Assembly: GCF_900104335.1 (NCBI RefSeq)
Contig: NZ_FMXT01000010.1
Location: 1 to 64,000, forward strand
Source: Pseudobutyrivibrio sp. YE44
Lineage (GTDB): Bacteria > Bacillota > Clostridia > Lachnospirales > Lachnospiraceae
DNA: 64,000 bases
Direction: 5' to 3'
Within the stretch, counting starts at the first letter, position 1. Every line of letters begins with the position of its first letter. Shown here in pieces: positions 52,541 through 60,796 of this stretch. The notes below the pieces were generated by a model, which was not told where the DNA came from, made no database searches, and was given only the letters and a program-made list of their open reading frames with translations. The translations under genes were made by a program, and so were the position numbers.

Positions 52541-54211
52541 TTATATCATCTGAAAATGTTTTAAAGCTTCTTCAATTGCTTTAACCTTTTCTTCCGGACA
52601 TCCAGGCTGTCTGCTATTCTCAGATTTCGGCTTATTGTAATTCTCTCTTTCTATAATTCCATGTTTCTGCTTCACCTGTGCAATATTCAGGTTTGTTACA
52701 TGAAATCCGTAGTGCTCCTGCACCCATTCCTCAATCTCTTTGTATGTTGCCTTAGCTTCCGCACTTGTAAGATCAAGCTCGTCCATATCAACCTTAACGT
52801 TAATATGATGCTTCGCTTCGTGAAGTTTGGACAATAAACATACCGTCTCGCAATGATAAGTTCCAGGGAACATATCGACGCAGGCAAGGCGTGTAACCTT
52901 GTAGCCGCGGGCGAGAAATACCTCAAGGTCACGAGCAAGGCTGGTTGGCTTACATGAAATGTAGACAAGGGAGTCTACACCGTAGTCAATAATCTTCTCA
53001 AGAGCCTTTGGATGAATACCATCCCTAGGTGGATCCAAAATAATGTAGTCTGGCTTTTCAGTAATATCATCCAAAACTTTGAGTACATCTCCTGCAATGA
53101 AATCGCAGTTATCAAGGCCATTGAGCTTGGCGTTTTCCTTGGCAGCCTCTACTGCCTCAGCGATAATTTCAACACCTGTTACATGCTTTGCTGCTGGTGC
53201 GATAACCTGAGCAATAGTACCTGTACCTGAATAAAGATCATAAACTTCTGCACCATCTGCACCTGAAGCTATGAAATCACGAGCAGTGCTGTAGAGCACT
53301 TCTGCTCCAAGGGAGTTGGTCTGGAAGAAAGAAAATGGGCTAATAGTAAAGGACAAACCAAGAAGCTCTTCCTTAAACCAATCCTGGCCATAAAGGATTT
53401 CTGTACCTTCATCAGCAACAACATCTGCTTCTCTATCGTTCTTTGTATGAAGGATACCAGTAAGCTTTCCTTCCCAATCTGGACAATTAATCAGCGCCTG
53501 TTTCCATCCCTCTAAAAGAGCAATTTCATAGATTGATGAAATCTGTGTACTTGTAACCAAGTCCACAAGAATTTCACCTGTCTTTGCTGCCTTACGGACA
53601 AGTAAATGACGAAGATATCCCTCATGAGTATTCTTACGATAATATGGCTGCTTCGCATTTGCGAAGTAATCCAAAGTGATGTTGAGAACACGTCTCATAT
53701 CAGCATCAATAATCTGGCAGCCATCCACTGTAACAACATCGTAGAAGCTTCCCTTCTTGTGCATTCCAAGAGTAAGCGGGCCATCCTTTACTTCGTCACC
53801 AAAAGAAAACTCCATCTTATTTCTATATTCAAACTGCTTAGGACTGGCTTTGATGCCTTCATATGTAGCATTCCAAACATCCTCTCCAATAACTGGAGCC
53901 ATAAGGTCATGAATCATACCTTCCTTTATCTTTAACTGCTGCTCATATGGCAGAGACTGGTATGTACAACCGCCGCACTTTCCAAAATGAACACAGGCAG
54001 GAGTATCCATCTCAAGTGGTGATGGCTCATCCACCGAGAGAAGGTTTCCCTGAGCCTTTTCCTTTGAAGACTTCCTTACACGGACAGACACAGTCTGGCC
54101 TGGAAGAACGCCCTTTACGCGAAGGCGGTCACCCTCAGCTGTCTCGACTATACCTTTGTTTGGGAAGTTTACCTTTACTACTTTGCCTTGTACTATTTCT
54201 CCACGTTTCAT
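52541..54211 (-). CDS. rlmD: 23S rRNA (uracil-5-)-methyltransferase RlmD-like, with C-terminal extension
   Basis: 556 residues. A TRAM domain (1-60) precedes an iron-sulfur cysteine cluster (CVHFGKCGGCTYQ, about 74-86). The SAM-binding core has SFFQTNSLGAEVLY, DLYSGTGTIAQVIA, DPPRDGIHPKALE and catalytic YISCKPTSLARD. It methylates a uracil in 23S rRNA. About 90 residues after the usual end (DMFPGTYHCETVCLL) form an extra helical tail of unknown role. pcrA ends one base upstream of its start codon. Confidence 0.92.
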   Translation of the reverse strand: MKRGEIVQGKVVKVNFPNKGIVETAEGDRLRVKGVLPGQTVSVRVRKSSKEKAQGNLLSVDEPSPLEMDTPACVHFGKCGGCTYQSLPYEQQLKIKEGMIHDLMAPVIGEDVWNATYEGIKASPKQFEYRNKMEFSFGDEVKDGPLTLGMHKKGSFYDVVTVDGCQIIDADMRRVLNITLDYFANAKQPYYRKNTHEGYLRHLLVRKAAKTGEILVDLVTSTQISSIYEIALLEGWKQALINCPDWEGKLTGILHTKNDREADVVADEGTEILYGQDWFKEELLGLSFTISPFSFFQTNSLGAEVLYSTARDFIASGADGAEVYDLYSGTGTIAQVIAPAAKHVTGVEIIAEAVEAAKENAKLNGLDNCDFIAGDVLKVLDDITEKPDYIILDPPRDGIHPKALEKIIDYGVDSLVYISCKPTSLARDLEVFLARGYKVTRLACVDMFPGTYHCETVCLLSKLHEAKHHINVKVDMDELDLTSAEAKATYKEIEEWVQEHYGFHVTNLNIAQVKQKHGIIERENYNKPKSENSRQPGCPEEKVKAIEEALKHFQMI

Positions 54212-54212
54212 A

Positions 54213-56555
54213 TTACACCTTTTTTAACTTTGCGAAGCTCGCGAACATTTTCTTTACGCCTACACCATCGAACTCAACAGTGACTTCGTAATCGCGACCT
54301 TCATCAATAATATCTTTAACTGTTCCTTCTTTGAATTTGATATGACTGACGCGGTCGCCAATGCCATATTCTAACTCACCTTTTTCGATTTTAGTGCCGT
54401 TTTTATTGGCTACTGCCGTGGTAGAGCTGCCTACTGTGAAGCTGGCTGGCTTGCTATAGCTAGAACCACCGTTGAAGCTGCTAGTTGGCTTTGATCCAGA
54501 GGAGCTACCATAAGTTGTTCCTAAAAATGGCTTTCCAAAACCTGTTGGCTTCTGATAAACAGAATACTCTCCAATAGGAGTGCTTGAATAATCCTCCATT
54601 GGCTTTGGTTCCCAGAGATTGCCATGAAGTAAATCCTCTGGAATCTCCTTAACAAAACGAGATATCTTGTGGAAGGCTGTCTCTCCACGAACCATTCGCA
54701 TGCGAGCGGAAGTCATGGTAAGATGCTCTCTTGCTCTAGTGATACCAACATAGGCAAGACGACGTTCCTCTTCCATTTCCGAATCAGCTCCGCCACCGTC
54801 AAAGATTGCGCTCTGACCTGGGAAAAGACCGTCTTCCATACCTGCCATATATACACGTGGGAACTCTAGACCCTTTGCACCATGCAAAGTCATAAGCACC
54901 ACATAATTGTCGCTTTCCTCGTAGCTATCAATATCAGCAACAAGAGCTACATCCTCTAAGAAACCTGAAAGTGTAGGCTCTTCACCGTCAAGTCTGGCAT
55001 CCTTTTCATAGGCAACTGCCTTTGTAAGCAACTCGTCGATATTTTCGATACGAGCCTTTGCCTCGTCAGTGCCCTCAGCCTTAAGCTCTGCCACATAATC
55101 TGTCTGATCTAAAATCTCTTCCACCAACGCAGAAACCGACTCCTCATCAGCTATCTTACGAAGCTTTTCGATCAAGCCTGTAAAGCCCTGGATTTTTGTA
55201 GCAGCTTTTCCAAGGGATGGAATCTCTTCGCAATGAACAAGTGCCTCATAGAAATTCAAACCACGTTCACGAGCAAAATCAGATACCTTTGAGATTGTGG
55301 TAGCACCGATTCCTCGCTTTGGAATATTGATAATACGCTGTACAGCGATATCATCACTACCGTTATCAACAGTCTTTAAATATGCAAGAACATCTTTAAT
55401 TTCCTTACGGCTGTAGAAGTTTACACCACCTACAATCTTGTAAGGGATGCCCTCGTAAATCATTTTTTCTTCTATGAGACGCGACTGTGCATTGGTACGA
55501 TAAAGCACCGCGCAATCACGATAATCAGCCTCACCCTTGCGAACATAGCTGGCAATATTGCTGGCGATATAGCTGGCCTCTTCATAAGCGCTATCAAACT
55601 GCTGGAATTCGATTTTGTCACCAGCCTCAGCCTCTGTCCAAAGAGCCTTTTCCTTACGCCCTTCATTGTTAGCGATGACAGAGTTGGCAGCATCAAGGAT
55701 ATTTCCTGTGCTTCGATAATTCTGCTCCAGCTTTATTACATGAGCATTTGGAAAATGCTGTTCAAAATTCAAAATATTGTAAATGTCCGCACCACGGAAC
55801 TTGTAAATAGACTGGTCGTCATCACCAACTACGCAAAGATTTTCCCTACCGCTGGAAAGCAAACGCACAAGCTCAAACTGAGCTGCGTTTGTATCCTGAT
55901 ACTCATCCACCATAATGTAATGGAACTTGTTTTGATAGTAGGCCTGAACCTCAGAATCCATCTTCAAAAGCTCTACAGTCTTCATAATCAAATCATCAAA
56001 ATCAAAAGCATTGTTCTGACGGAGACGAGCCTGGTATTCACGATAAACTGTGGCCTGGCGAGACATATTGAAATCTCCCATGGCTCGATTAGTAAATTCC
56101 TCAGGTCCGATAAGCTTGTTCTTAGCATCGGAAATCACGTTTAAGAAGGTGCGCTCCTTAAACTGCTTTGTATCTATCTGAAGATATTTGCAAACCTCTT
56201 TCATAAGAGTCTTGCAATCGTCTGTATCGTAAATTGTGAAATTGCTGCCATAGCCAAGGCGCTCTCCAAAACGACGGAGAATGCGAACACAAGAAGCGTG
56301 GAAGGTGGCAACCCAAACACCATCTGAGCCAAAGCCAACGATATTATCAATACGCTCTCGCATTTCGCGAGCTGCCTTATTAGTGAAGGTAATGGCCATG
56401 ATATTGTATGGCATAACCCCCTGTTCAATTAAATAAGCAACACGATGGGTGAGCACTCTAGTCTTTCCAGAGCCGGCTCCAGCCAATATCAAGACTGGGC
56501 CGTCTATAGTCTCAACGCCCTCACGTTGCTTGTCATTTAACATACTTAAATCCAT
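54213..56555 (-). CDS. pcrA: ATP-dependent DNA helicase PcrA/UvrD
   Basis: 780 residues, superfamily 1A. Motif I GAGSGKTRVLTHR (about 26-38), motif Ia AITFTNKAAREM, motif II VDEYQDTN, motif III GDDDQSIYKFRGAD, motif IV LEQNYRST, motif V LMTLHGAKGLEFP and motif VI RLAYVGITRA are all visible. A Ser/Gly-rich linker leads to a C-terminal Tudor-like domain (GIGDRVSHIKFKEGTVKDI.. VEFDGVGVKKM) known to contact RNA polymerase in PcrA. It unwinds DNA in repair and replication-fork rescue. Confidence 0.96.
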   Translation of the reverse strand: MDLSMLNDKQREGVETIDGPVLILAGAGSGKTRVLTHRVAYLIEQGVMPYNIMAITFTNKAAREMRERIDNIVGFGSDGVWVATFHASCVRILRRFGERLGYGSNFTIYDTDDCKTLMKEVCKYLQIDTKQFKERTFLNVISDAKNKLIGPEEFTNRAMGDFNMSRQATVYREYQARLRQNNAFDFDDLIMKTVELLKMDSEVQAYYQNKFHYIMVDEYQDTNAAQFELVRLLSSGRENLCVVGDDDQSIYKFRGADIYNILNFEQHFPNAHVIKLEQNYRSTGNILDAANSVIANNEGRKEKALWTEAEAGDKIEFQQFDSAYEEASYIASNIASYVRKGEADYRDCAVLYRTNAQSRLIEEKMIYEGIPYKIVGGVNFYSRKEIKDVLAYLKTVDNGSDDIAVQRIINIPKRGIGATTISKVSDFARERGLNFYEALVHCEEIPSLGKAATKIQGFTGLIEKLRKIADEESVSALVEEILDQTDYVAELKAEGTDEAKARIENIDELLTKAVAYEKDARLDGEEPTLSGFLEDVALVADIDSYEESDNYVVLMTLHGAKGLEFPRVYMAGMEDGLFPGQSAIFDGGGADSEMEEERRLAYVGITRAREHLTMTSARMRMVRGETAFHKISRFVKEIPEDLLHGNLWEPKPMEDYSSTPIGEYSVYQKPTGFGKPFLGTTYGSSSGSKPTSSFNGGSSYSKPASFTVGSSTTAVANKNGTKIEKGELEYGIGDRVSHIKFKEGTVKDIIDEGRDYEVTVEFDGVGVKKMFASFAKLKKV

Positions 56556-56638
56556 AACACTTTTTCCTAACTACCGGATATAATCCGAAAATATGTTCTA
56601 ATATTGTAACATAGAATGAATATTCTAGCTACCTTAAA

Positions 56639-57247
56639 TTATTTTTCTTTGGTATTCTTTTCTTCTTCACGACGACCAGAAATGTACTGTTCAATCATCA
56701 TTTTCTTAACAAATACATCGAAGGAAAGAAGACAAATAAAGGTGAAATCCTGAAGGATATCCTTGCTTTCCTCATCCTGATTAGCAAAAGCCTCACGGCT
56801 CTCATTGTATTTTTTAATAATGTCCTTGGTGACCTCTTTTGCAACCCTTCTTTCGTAGCCAACCATATCACAATAGATGTCGAATATATCTAGACTCTCA
56901 TTATCTCCATAGTACTTTTCATTGATTGGATCAAGGATACTTTTGATATCCTTAAGGCCGAGGAAATTCTTGAAATAATATATGAAGATAAGATTCAACA
57001 TATGGTCTCTAGAGTATTTCTTTTTCTCCGGAGGAGGCATAAGCTGATTCTTAGTGTAGTTGTTAATCATGGTTTTGGTCATAGCTTTATCTTCTGTGGC
57101 TTCACGAACTGTACCTAGCTCCTGATCCAAAAAGGTTAGAACCTGATCCATATATAAATCTATATTTGGAATGTCCTCTGGATGGACATAATCTATTTCT
57201 GCAAGTTGATGAAGTATTGAATTTAATCTTTTTCTTGAGTTGTCCAT
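56639..57247 (-). CDS. DUF1836 domain-containing protein
   Basis: 202 residues from the ATG at 57245-57247 with TTTTGGAGGA upstream; the frame is open 20 codons further into a terminator hairpin and is not used. The sequence MDNSRKRLNSILHQLAEIDYVHPEDIPNIDLYMDQVLTFL and TKTMINNYTKNQLMPPPEKKKYSRDH fits DUF1836, a family with a MerR-like helix-turn-helix. The function is unknown; DNA binding is plausible. It follows yerC in the same direction. Confidence 0.88.
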   Translation of the reverse strand: MDNSRKRLNSILHQLAEIDYVHPEDIPNIDLYMDQVLTFLDQELGTVREATEDKAMTKTMINNYTKNQLMPPPEKKKYSRDHMLNLIFIYYFKNFLGLKDIKSILDPINEKYYGDNESLDIFDIYCDMVGYERRVAKEVTKDIIKKYNESREAFANQDEESKDILQDFTFICLLSFDVFVKKMMIEQYISGRREEEKNTKEK

Positions 57248-57260
57248 ATCTTCCTCCAAA

Positions 57261-57302
57261 AAAAATATGAGATGCGGTTTTATGAACCACATCCCATATT
57301 TT
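57261..57302 (-). terminator. Terminator of the TrpR-like gene
   Basis: Arms AAATATGAGATGCGGTT (57263-57279) and AACCACATCCCATATTT (57285-57301) pair with one mismatch around a five-base loop, with TTTTTTTT following on the minus strand. Confidence 0.9.
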
Positions 57303-57315
57303 AACATGTCTGATA

Positions 57316-57603
57316 TTACTTTCCAATACGCTTGAGAACCAAATCGTAGCCATCGTTGCCATAATTAAGTGCACGATTCACACGGCTGATTGTAGCTGAA
57401 CTTGCCCCTGTCTCGTCAGCGATATCCTGATATGTACGCTCCTCGCGAAGCATTTTAGCAACTTCAAAACGCTGCTTCATAGCTACCATTTCATTTACTG
57501 TACAAAGATCCTCAAAAAATTCGTATGCCTCCTCCACGGTTTCGAGGCTAAGTATGGCTCTAAGGAGCTCATCCATTTCTGCTGTTTCTAGTTTCTTATT
57601 CAT
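57316..57603 (-). CDS. yerC: YerC/YecD family TrpR-related protein
   Basis: 95 residues, the usual length. The TrpR-like helix-turn-helix is in FEVAKMLREERTYQDIADETGASSATISRVNRALNYG (about 46-82). The family is a conserved Firmicute regulator annotated as TrpR-like without evidence that it binds tryptophan. It is followed by its own terminator. Confidence 0.93.
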   Translation of the reverse strand: MNKKLETAEMDELLRAILSLETVEEAYEFFEDLCTVNEMVAMKQRFEVAKMLREERTYQDIADETGASSATISRVNRALNYGNDGYDLVLKRIGK

Positions 57604-57726
57604 TATCTAAATACTCCTACTAAAAATCAAAATCCCCACCCTATTGTGCTGAACTGGACGCAGTAATACTTTGCTCTGCATAGCTTTAGTTTAGCACAGT
57701 AAAGTTTTAAAGTAAAGAACCACAAT

Positions 57727-57798
57727 AAAAAATATTGCTGCTATTTCTAGAAGCAATATTTACACAAGAAAATCGGCCCCCTAATTGAGAGCCGATGA
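57727..57798 (-). terminator. Tandem hairpins ending the asnS-asnA transcript
   Basis: A first hairpin on the minus strand (ATCGGC/GCCGAT, 57772-57796) is followed by a second (AATATTGCT/AGCAATATT, about 57730-57760) that runs into TTTTTTATTG. They lie 75-145 bases past the asnA stop. Confidence 0.75.
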
Positions 57799-57872
57799 TT
57801 ATTTTACGATAAAAATATGTAAATGTAAAGGATTTTGTTTGCCACAGAAAGACACTACGCCTCATCTGTCTT

Positions 57873-58883
57873 TTAAAGGATAACAACACCCTTTTCGCTA
57901 GCATACTGAACATCTGCTTCTGGCCAGAAAGAACACTGTACTTCACCGATGTGGCACTTGCGAAGGAAGAACATACAAATACGGCTCTGTCCAATACCAC
58001 CACCGATTGTATATGGAAGCTGCTTGTTAAGGATTGCCTTCTGGAATGGAAGCTCTGCTCTATCCTCACAGCCAGCCTTCTTAAGCTGAGATGCAAGGCT
58101 ATCCTCATCAACACGAATACCCATTGAAGAAAGCTCAAGTGAAATATCATCAACAGGATAGTAAACAATGATATCACCGTTTAACTGCCAGTCATCGTAG
58201 TCAGGAGCACGACCATCATGCTTCTCACCTGACTTAAGCAAATCTCCAATCTTCATAAGGAAGATTGCACCGTATTCCTTTGCTGCCTCATACTCACGCT
58301 GAGAGTGGTCAAGGTCTGGCCATCTATCCTCAAGCTCCTGAGTAGTGATAAAGTGAATCTCCTCTGGAAGGATGCACTGTACATAATCGTACGAATTTGC
58401 AATATATTTTTCTGTAACACGAAGAGCTGCATAAACGCTCTTTACATATTTCTTAAGAGTCTCTTCGTTACGAGCAGACTTTTCAATGATACATTCCCAG
58501 TCCCACTGATCAACATAGATTGAGTGGATATTATCTGTGTCTTCATCACGACGAATAGCGTTCATATCCGTGTAAAGACCTTCACCTACATTGAAGCCAT
58601 AACGTCCAAGTGCCATTCTCTTCCACTTTGCAAGAGAATGAACAACCTCCACCTCTTTATCGCCCTGTTCCTTTACACCGAAAGCAACTGGACGCTCAAC
58701 ACCATTTAAGTTGTCGTTCAAACCTGACTCAGGCTCTACAAATAAAGGTGCAGTAACACGATGCAAATTAAGCTCTGCAGTAAGCTGTGCCTGGAAGAAG
58801 TCCTTCACCTTCTTAATTGCAATCTGTGTCTCTTTTAAATTCAGCGCCGAAGCGTAACCCTCTGGGATGTATATTTTGCTCAT
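57873..58883 (-). CDS. asnA: Aspartate--ammonia ligase (asparagine synthetase A)
   Basis: 336 residues, related to class II aminoacyl-tRNA synthetases. Motifs include RVTAPLFVEPESGLNDNLNGVERPVAF, VVHSLAKWKRMALGRYGF, YVDQWDWECII and the C-terminal GGGIGQSRICMFFLRKCHIGEVQ. It makes asparagine from aspartate, ammonia and ATP. It follows asnS in the same direction across a GC-rich structured spacer with AGGAGG before the ATG, so both genes for charging and making asparagine are probably under the Asn leader at 60.6 kb. Confidence 0.96.
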   Translation of the reverse strand: MSKIYIPEGYASALNLKETQIAIKKVKDFFQAQLTAELNLHRVTAPLFVEPESGLNDNLNGVERPVAFGVKEQGDKEVEVVHSLAKWKRMALGRYGFNVGEGLYTDMNAIRRDEDTDNIHSIYVDQWDWECIIEKSARNEETLKKYVKSVYAALRVTEKYIANSYDYVQCILPEEIHFITTQELEDRWPDLDHSQREYEAAKEYGAIFLMKIGDLLKSGEKHDGRAPDYDDWQLNGDIIVYYPVDDISLELSSMGIRVDEDSLASQLKKAGCEDRAELPFQKAILNKQLPYTIGGGIGQSRICMFFLRKCHIGEVQCSFWPEADVQYASEKGVVIL

Positions 58884-58902
58884 AACTTGTTGTCCTCCTA
58901 AT

Positions 58903-59042
58903 ATGGCGACCCTCTATTTTCCCATGCTCCCGCAAGTCAACTCCCATTGGGAACAACAGAAACTCCCCGCCGGTGTGGGTCCCCTCTGTTGTCCCCATGG
59001 GGCCCCCTTGCTCGCGCCTGCCAAGGTTATGTAGTCGCCCTG
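58903..59042 (-). ncRNA. GC-rich structured RNA or palindromic element between asnS and asnA
   Basis: Read on the minus strand, nested inverted repeats are visible: GGCGAC pairs with GTCGCC at the ends, GCAAG with CTTGC inside, and a 17-18 bp arm starting CCCATGGGG with its partner ending CCCAATGGG (ACAACAGA against TCTGTTGT). The loop is GC-rich. Base composition is very unlike the surroundings. It does not show a T-box sequence or SRP/6S motifs I know. It may be a structured RNA in the operon or a mobile palindromic repeat. Confidence 0.5.
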
Positions 59043-59060
59043 TTTGCAAATAACTACGAA

Positions 59061-60461
59061 TTATAGATCACAATTTCCTACTGTACGTGGGAATGGGATT
59101 ACATCACGGATGTTGCCCATGCCTGTTAAGTACATTACGCAACGCTCGAAGCCGAGTCCGAAGCCTGCGTGACGTGATGAACCGTATTTACGAAGGTCAA
59201 GGTAGAACTGGTAATCCTCTTCCTTAAGACCACATTCCTGCATTCTCTTAACGAGTACATCGTAGTCGTCCTCACGCTGTGAACCACCGATGATTTCGCC
59301 GATACCAGGAACAAGACAGTCCATAGCTGCAACAGTCTTTCCATCCTCGTTAAGCTTCATATAGAAAGCCTTGATTTCCTTTGGATAATCTGTAACAAAT
59401 ACAGGCTTTCCAAAAATCTTTTCTGTAAGATATCTCTCGTGCTCTGTCTGAAGATCACAGCCCCAAGATACCTTGTAATCAAATTCGTCGTTGTGCTTCT
59501 CAAGCTCTGCTACAGCATCTGTGTATGTGATGCGACCGAAGTCTGAAGTAGCAACGTTATGAAGTCTATCAAGAAGTCCCTTGTCGATGAAGTTGTTGAA
59601 GAACTCCATCTCCTCTGGAGCATGCTCAAGAACATAATTAATAATGAACTTAATCATATCCTCAGCAAGTTGCATATCATCCTCAAGGTCAGCAAAAGAA
59701 ATCTCTGGCTCAATCATCCAGAACTCTGCTGCATGACGAGTTGTGTTTGAGTTCTCAGCTCTAAATGTAGGTCCAAAGGTGTAGATGTTCTTGAATGCCT
59801 GAGCATATGTCTCACCATTTAACTGACCTGACACTGTAAGATTTGTAGCATGTCCGAAGAAATCCTGTGAGAAATCAACCTTGCCATCCTCTGTCTTAGG
59901 AATGTTGTTAAGGTCCATTGTTGTAACCTGGAACATCTCGCCAGCACCCTCACAGTCAGAACCTGTGATAAGTGGAGTGTGAACATATACGAAATCACGC
60001 TCCTGGAAGAACTTGTGAATAGCATATGCGCAAAGAGAACGCACTCTGAATACTGCCTGGAATGTGTTTGTACGTGGACGAAGATGTGTCTGTGTACGAA
60101 GGTATTCCATTGTATGTCTCTTTGGCTGAATAGGATAATCAGGTGTTGACTTACCCTCTACGTCAATCTTTGTAGCCTGAATTTCGAATGGCTGCTTAGC
60201 CTCTGGTGTAAGTACAACAGTACCTGTAACATAAACTGCTGCACCAACATTAAGGTGTCTAACCTCATCAAAGTTGTCAATCTTGTCCTGGTTGAAAACA
60301 ACCTGTGCAGGATTGAAGAATGTACCATCAGCAAGTACTAAAAATCCAAATGTCTTTGAATCACGCATGTTACGAACCCAGCCGGATACTGTAACTTCTT
60401 TGTCAGCGTAATCTGCAAAGTTTCTTGAAAGTGTTCTAACGTCTGTAGTTTTAACGCTCAT
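59061..60461 (-). CDS. asnS: Asparagine--tRNA ligase
   Basis: 466 residues, class IIb. An N-terminal OB-fold anticodon-binding domain ([25 protein letters not shown]) precedes the catalytic domain with motif 2 ([25 protein letters not shown]), [16 protein letters not shown] and motif 3 ([28 protein letters not shown]). It charges tRNA-Asn. AAGGAG precedes the ATG. Its leader has an Asn-rich peptide and attenuator. asnA follows. Confidence 0.97.
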   Translation of the reverse strand: MSVKTTDVRTLSRNFADYADKEVTVSGWVRNMRDSKTFGFLVLADGTFFNPAQVVFNQDKIDNFDEVRHLNVGAAVYVTGTVVLTPEAKQPFEIQATKIDVEGKSTPDYPIQPKRHTMEYLRTQTHLRPRTNTFQAVFRVRSLCAYAIHKFFQERDFVYVHTPLITGSDCEGAGEMFQVTTMDLNNIPKTEDGKVDFSQDFFGHATNLTVSGQLNGETYAQAFKNIYTFGPTFRAENSNTTRHAAEFWMIEPEISFADLEDDMQLAEDMIKFIINYVLEHAPEEMEFFNNFIDKGLLDRLHNVATSDFGRITYTDAVAELEKHNDEFDYKVSWGCDLQTEHERYLTEKIFGKPVFVTDYPKEIKAFYMKLNEDGKTVAAMDCLVPGIGEIIGGSQREDDYDVLVKRMQECGLKEEDYQFYLDLRKYGSSRHAGFGLGFERCVMYLTGMGNIRDVIPFPRTVGNCDL

Positions 60462-60488
60462 TGTTCTAACTCCTTATTATAAATTGGC

Positions 60489-60526
60489 TTAAAAATAGCC
60501 CCATCAAACTTGCGCTTGATGAGGCT
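60489..60526 (-). terminator. Attenuator terminator in the asnS leader
   Basis: Arms (minus strand) AGCCTCATCAA (60526-60516) and TTGATGGGGCT (60507-60497) close an 8-base loop with one G-U pair, followed by TATTTTTA. It lies between the leader peptide and the asnS start codon, so it acts before the gene. Its 5' arm is also complementary to an upstream leader segment (60560-60567), giving an alternative antiterminator. Confidence 0.85.
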
Positions 60527-60559
60527 TAAAATTCTTACATATTTGAACAATCTTCAAAT

Positions 60560-60567
60560 CTCATCAA
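60560..60567 (-). promoter_or_regulatory. Antiterminator segment of the asnS leader
   Basis: TTGATGAG on the minus strand is perfectly complementary to CTCATCAA, the main part of the terminator 5' arm (60516-60523). Extended to TGAGATT it can also pair with AATCTCA inside the leader peptide (60622-60628). It begins 10 bases after the leader stop codon, within reach of a ribosome stopped there. Confidence 0.7.
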
Positions 60568-60577
60568 CACAATAAAA

Positions 60578-60652
60578 TTAAATCCCCTGATTATTATTCA
60601 CGGAATTATTATTGTTATTATTGAGATTATTAAGCATAGATGTAAATGCCAT
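60578..60652 (-). CDS. Asparagine-rich leader peptide of the asnS-asnA operon
   Basis: A 24-codon frame with ATG at 60650-60652 and AAGGGG seven bases upstream. The peptide reads MAFTSMLNNLNNNNNNSVNN then NQGI and stop: 11 of 24 residues are Asn, six in a row, mostly AAT. It lies about 20 bases from the predicted transcription start and 50 bases before a terminator with a competing antiterminator. This is the classical layout of amino-acid leader peptides: scarcity of Asn-tRNA stalls the ribosome on the Asn codons and prevents termination. Because the gene controlled is asnS, the sensor and the product match. Confidence 0.85.
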   Translation of the reverse strand: MAFTSMLNNLNNNNNNSVNNNQGI

Positions 60653-60679
60653 GATTGTTCCCCTTCTTTATTTGAGTAA

Positions 60680-60708
60680 AGTATAGTTATTTAGATTTTC
60701 AATGTCAA
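60680..60708 (-). promoter_or_regulatory. Consensus sigma-70-type promoter of the asnS leader
   Basis: TTGACA (60703-60708), a 17-base spacer and TATACT (60680-60685) on the minus strand. Transcription should start near 60673, giving a short leader before the peptide start at 60652. Confidence 0.85.
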
Positions 60709-60732
60709 GTGCAAGCTACATTTATTTTCCCC

Positions 60733-60761
60733 TTGCTATAGATTTTTTTCATACTTATAAT
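60733..60761 (+). promoter_or_regulatory. Promoter of the DUF4317 gene
   Basis: TTGCTA (60733-60738), a 17-base spacer and TATAAT (60756-60761) on the plus strand, 36 bases before the start codon. It is divergent from the asnS promoter. Confidence 0.75.
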
Positions 60762-60796
60762 AGGTATCACGACATAAATTATTAGGAGATATATTT

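Noticed and set aside
58813-59049. 78-codon minus-strand frame between asnS and asnA
   Set aside because: It covers the GC-rich hairpin and the start of asnA in another frame. It has no family likeness and no proper ribosome binding site.
60462-60680. T-box riboswitch in the asnS leader
   Set aside because: I looked for the conserved T-box sequence (AGGGTGGNACCGCG type) and a specifier loop. Neither is present, and the leader is too short. The Asn-rich peptide explains the region better.
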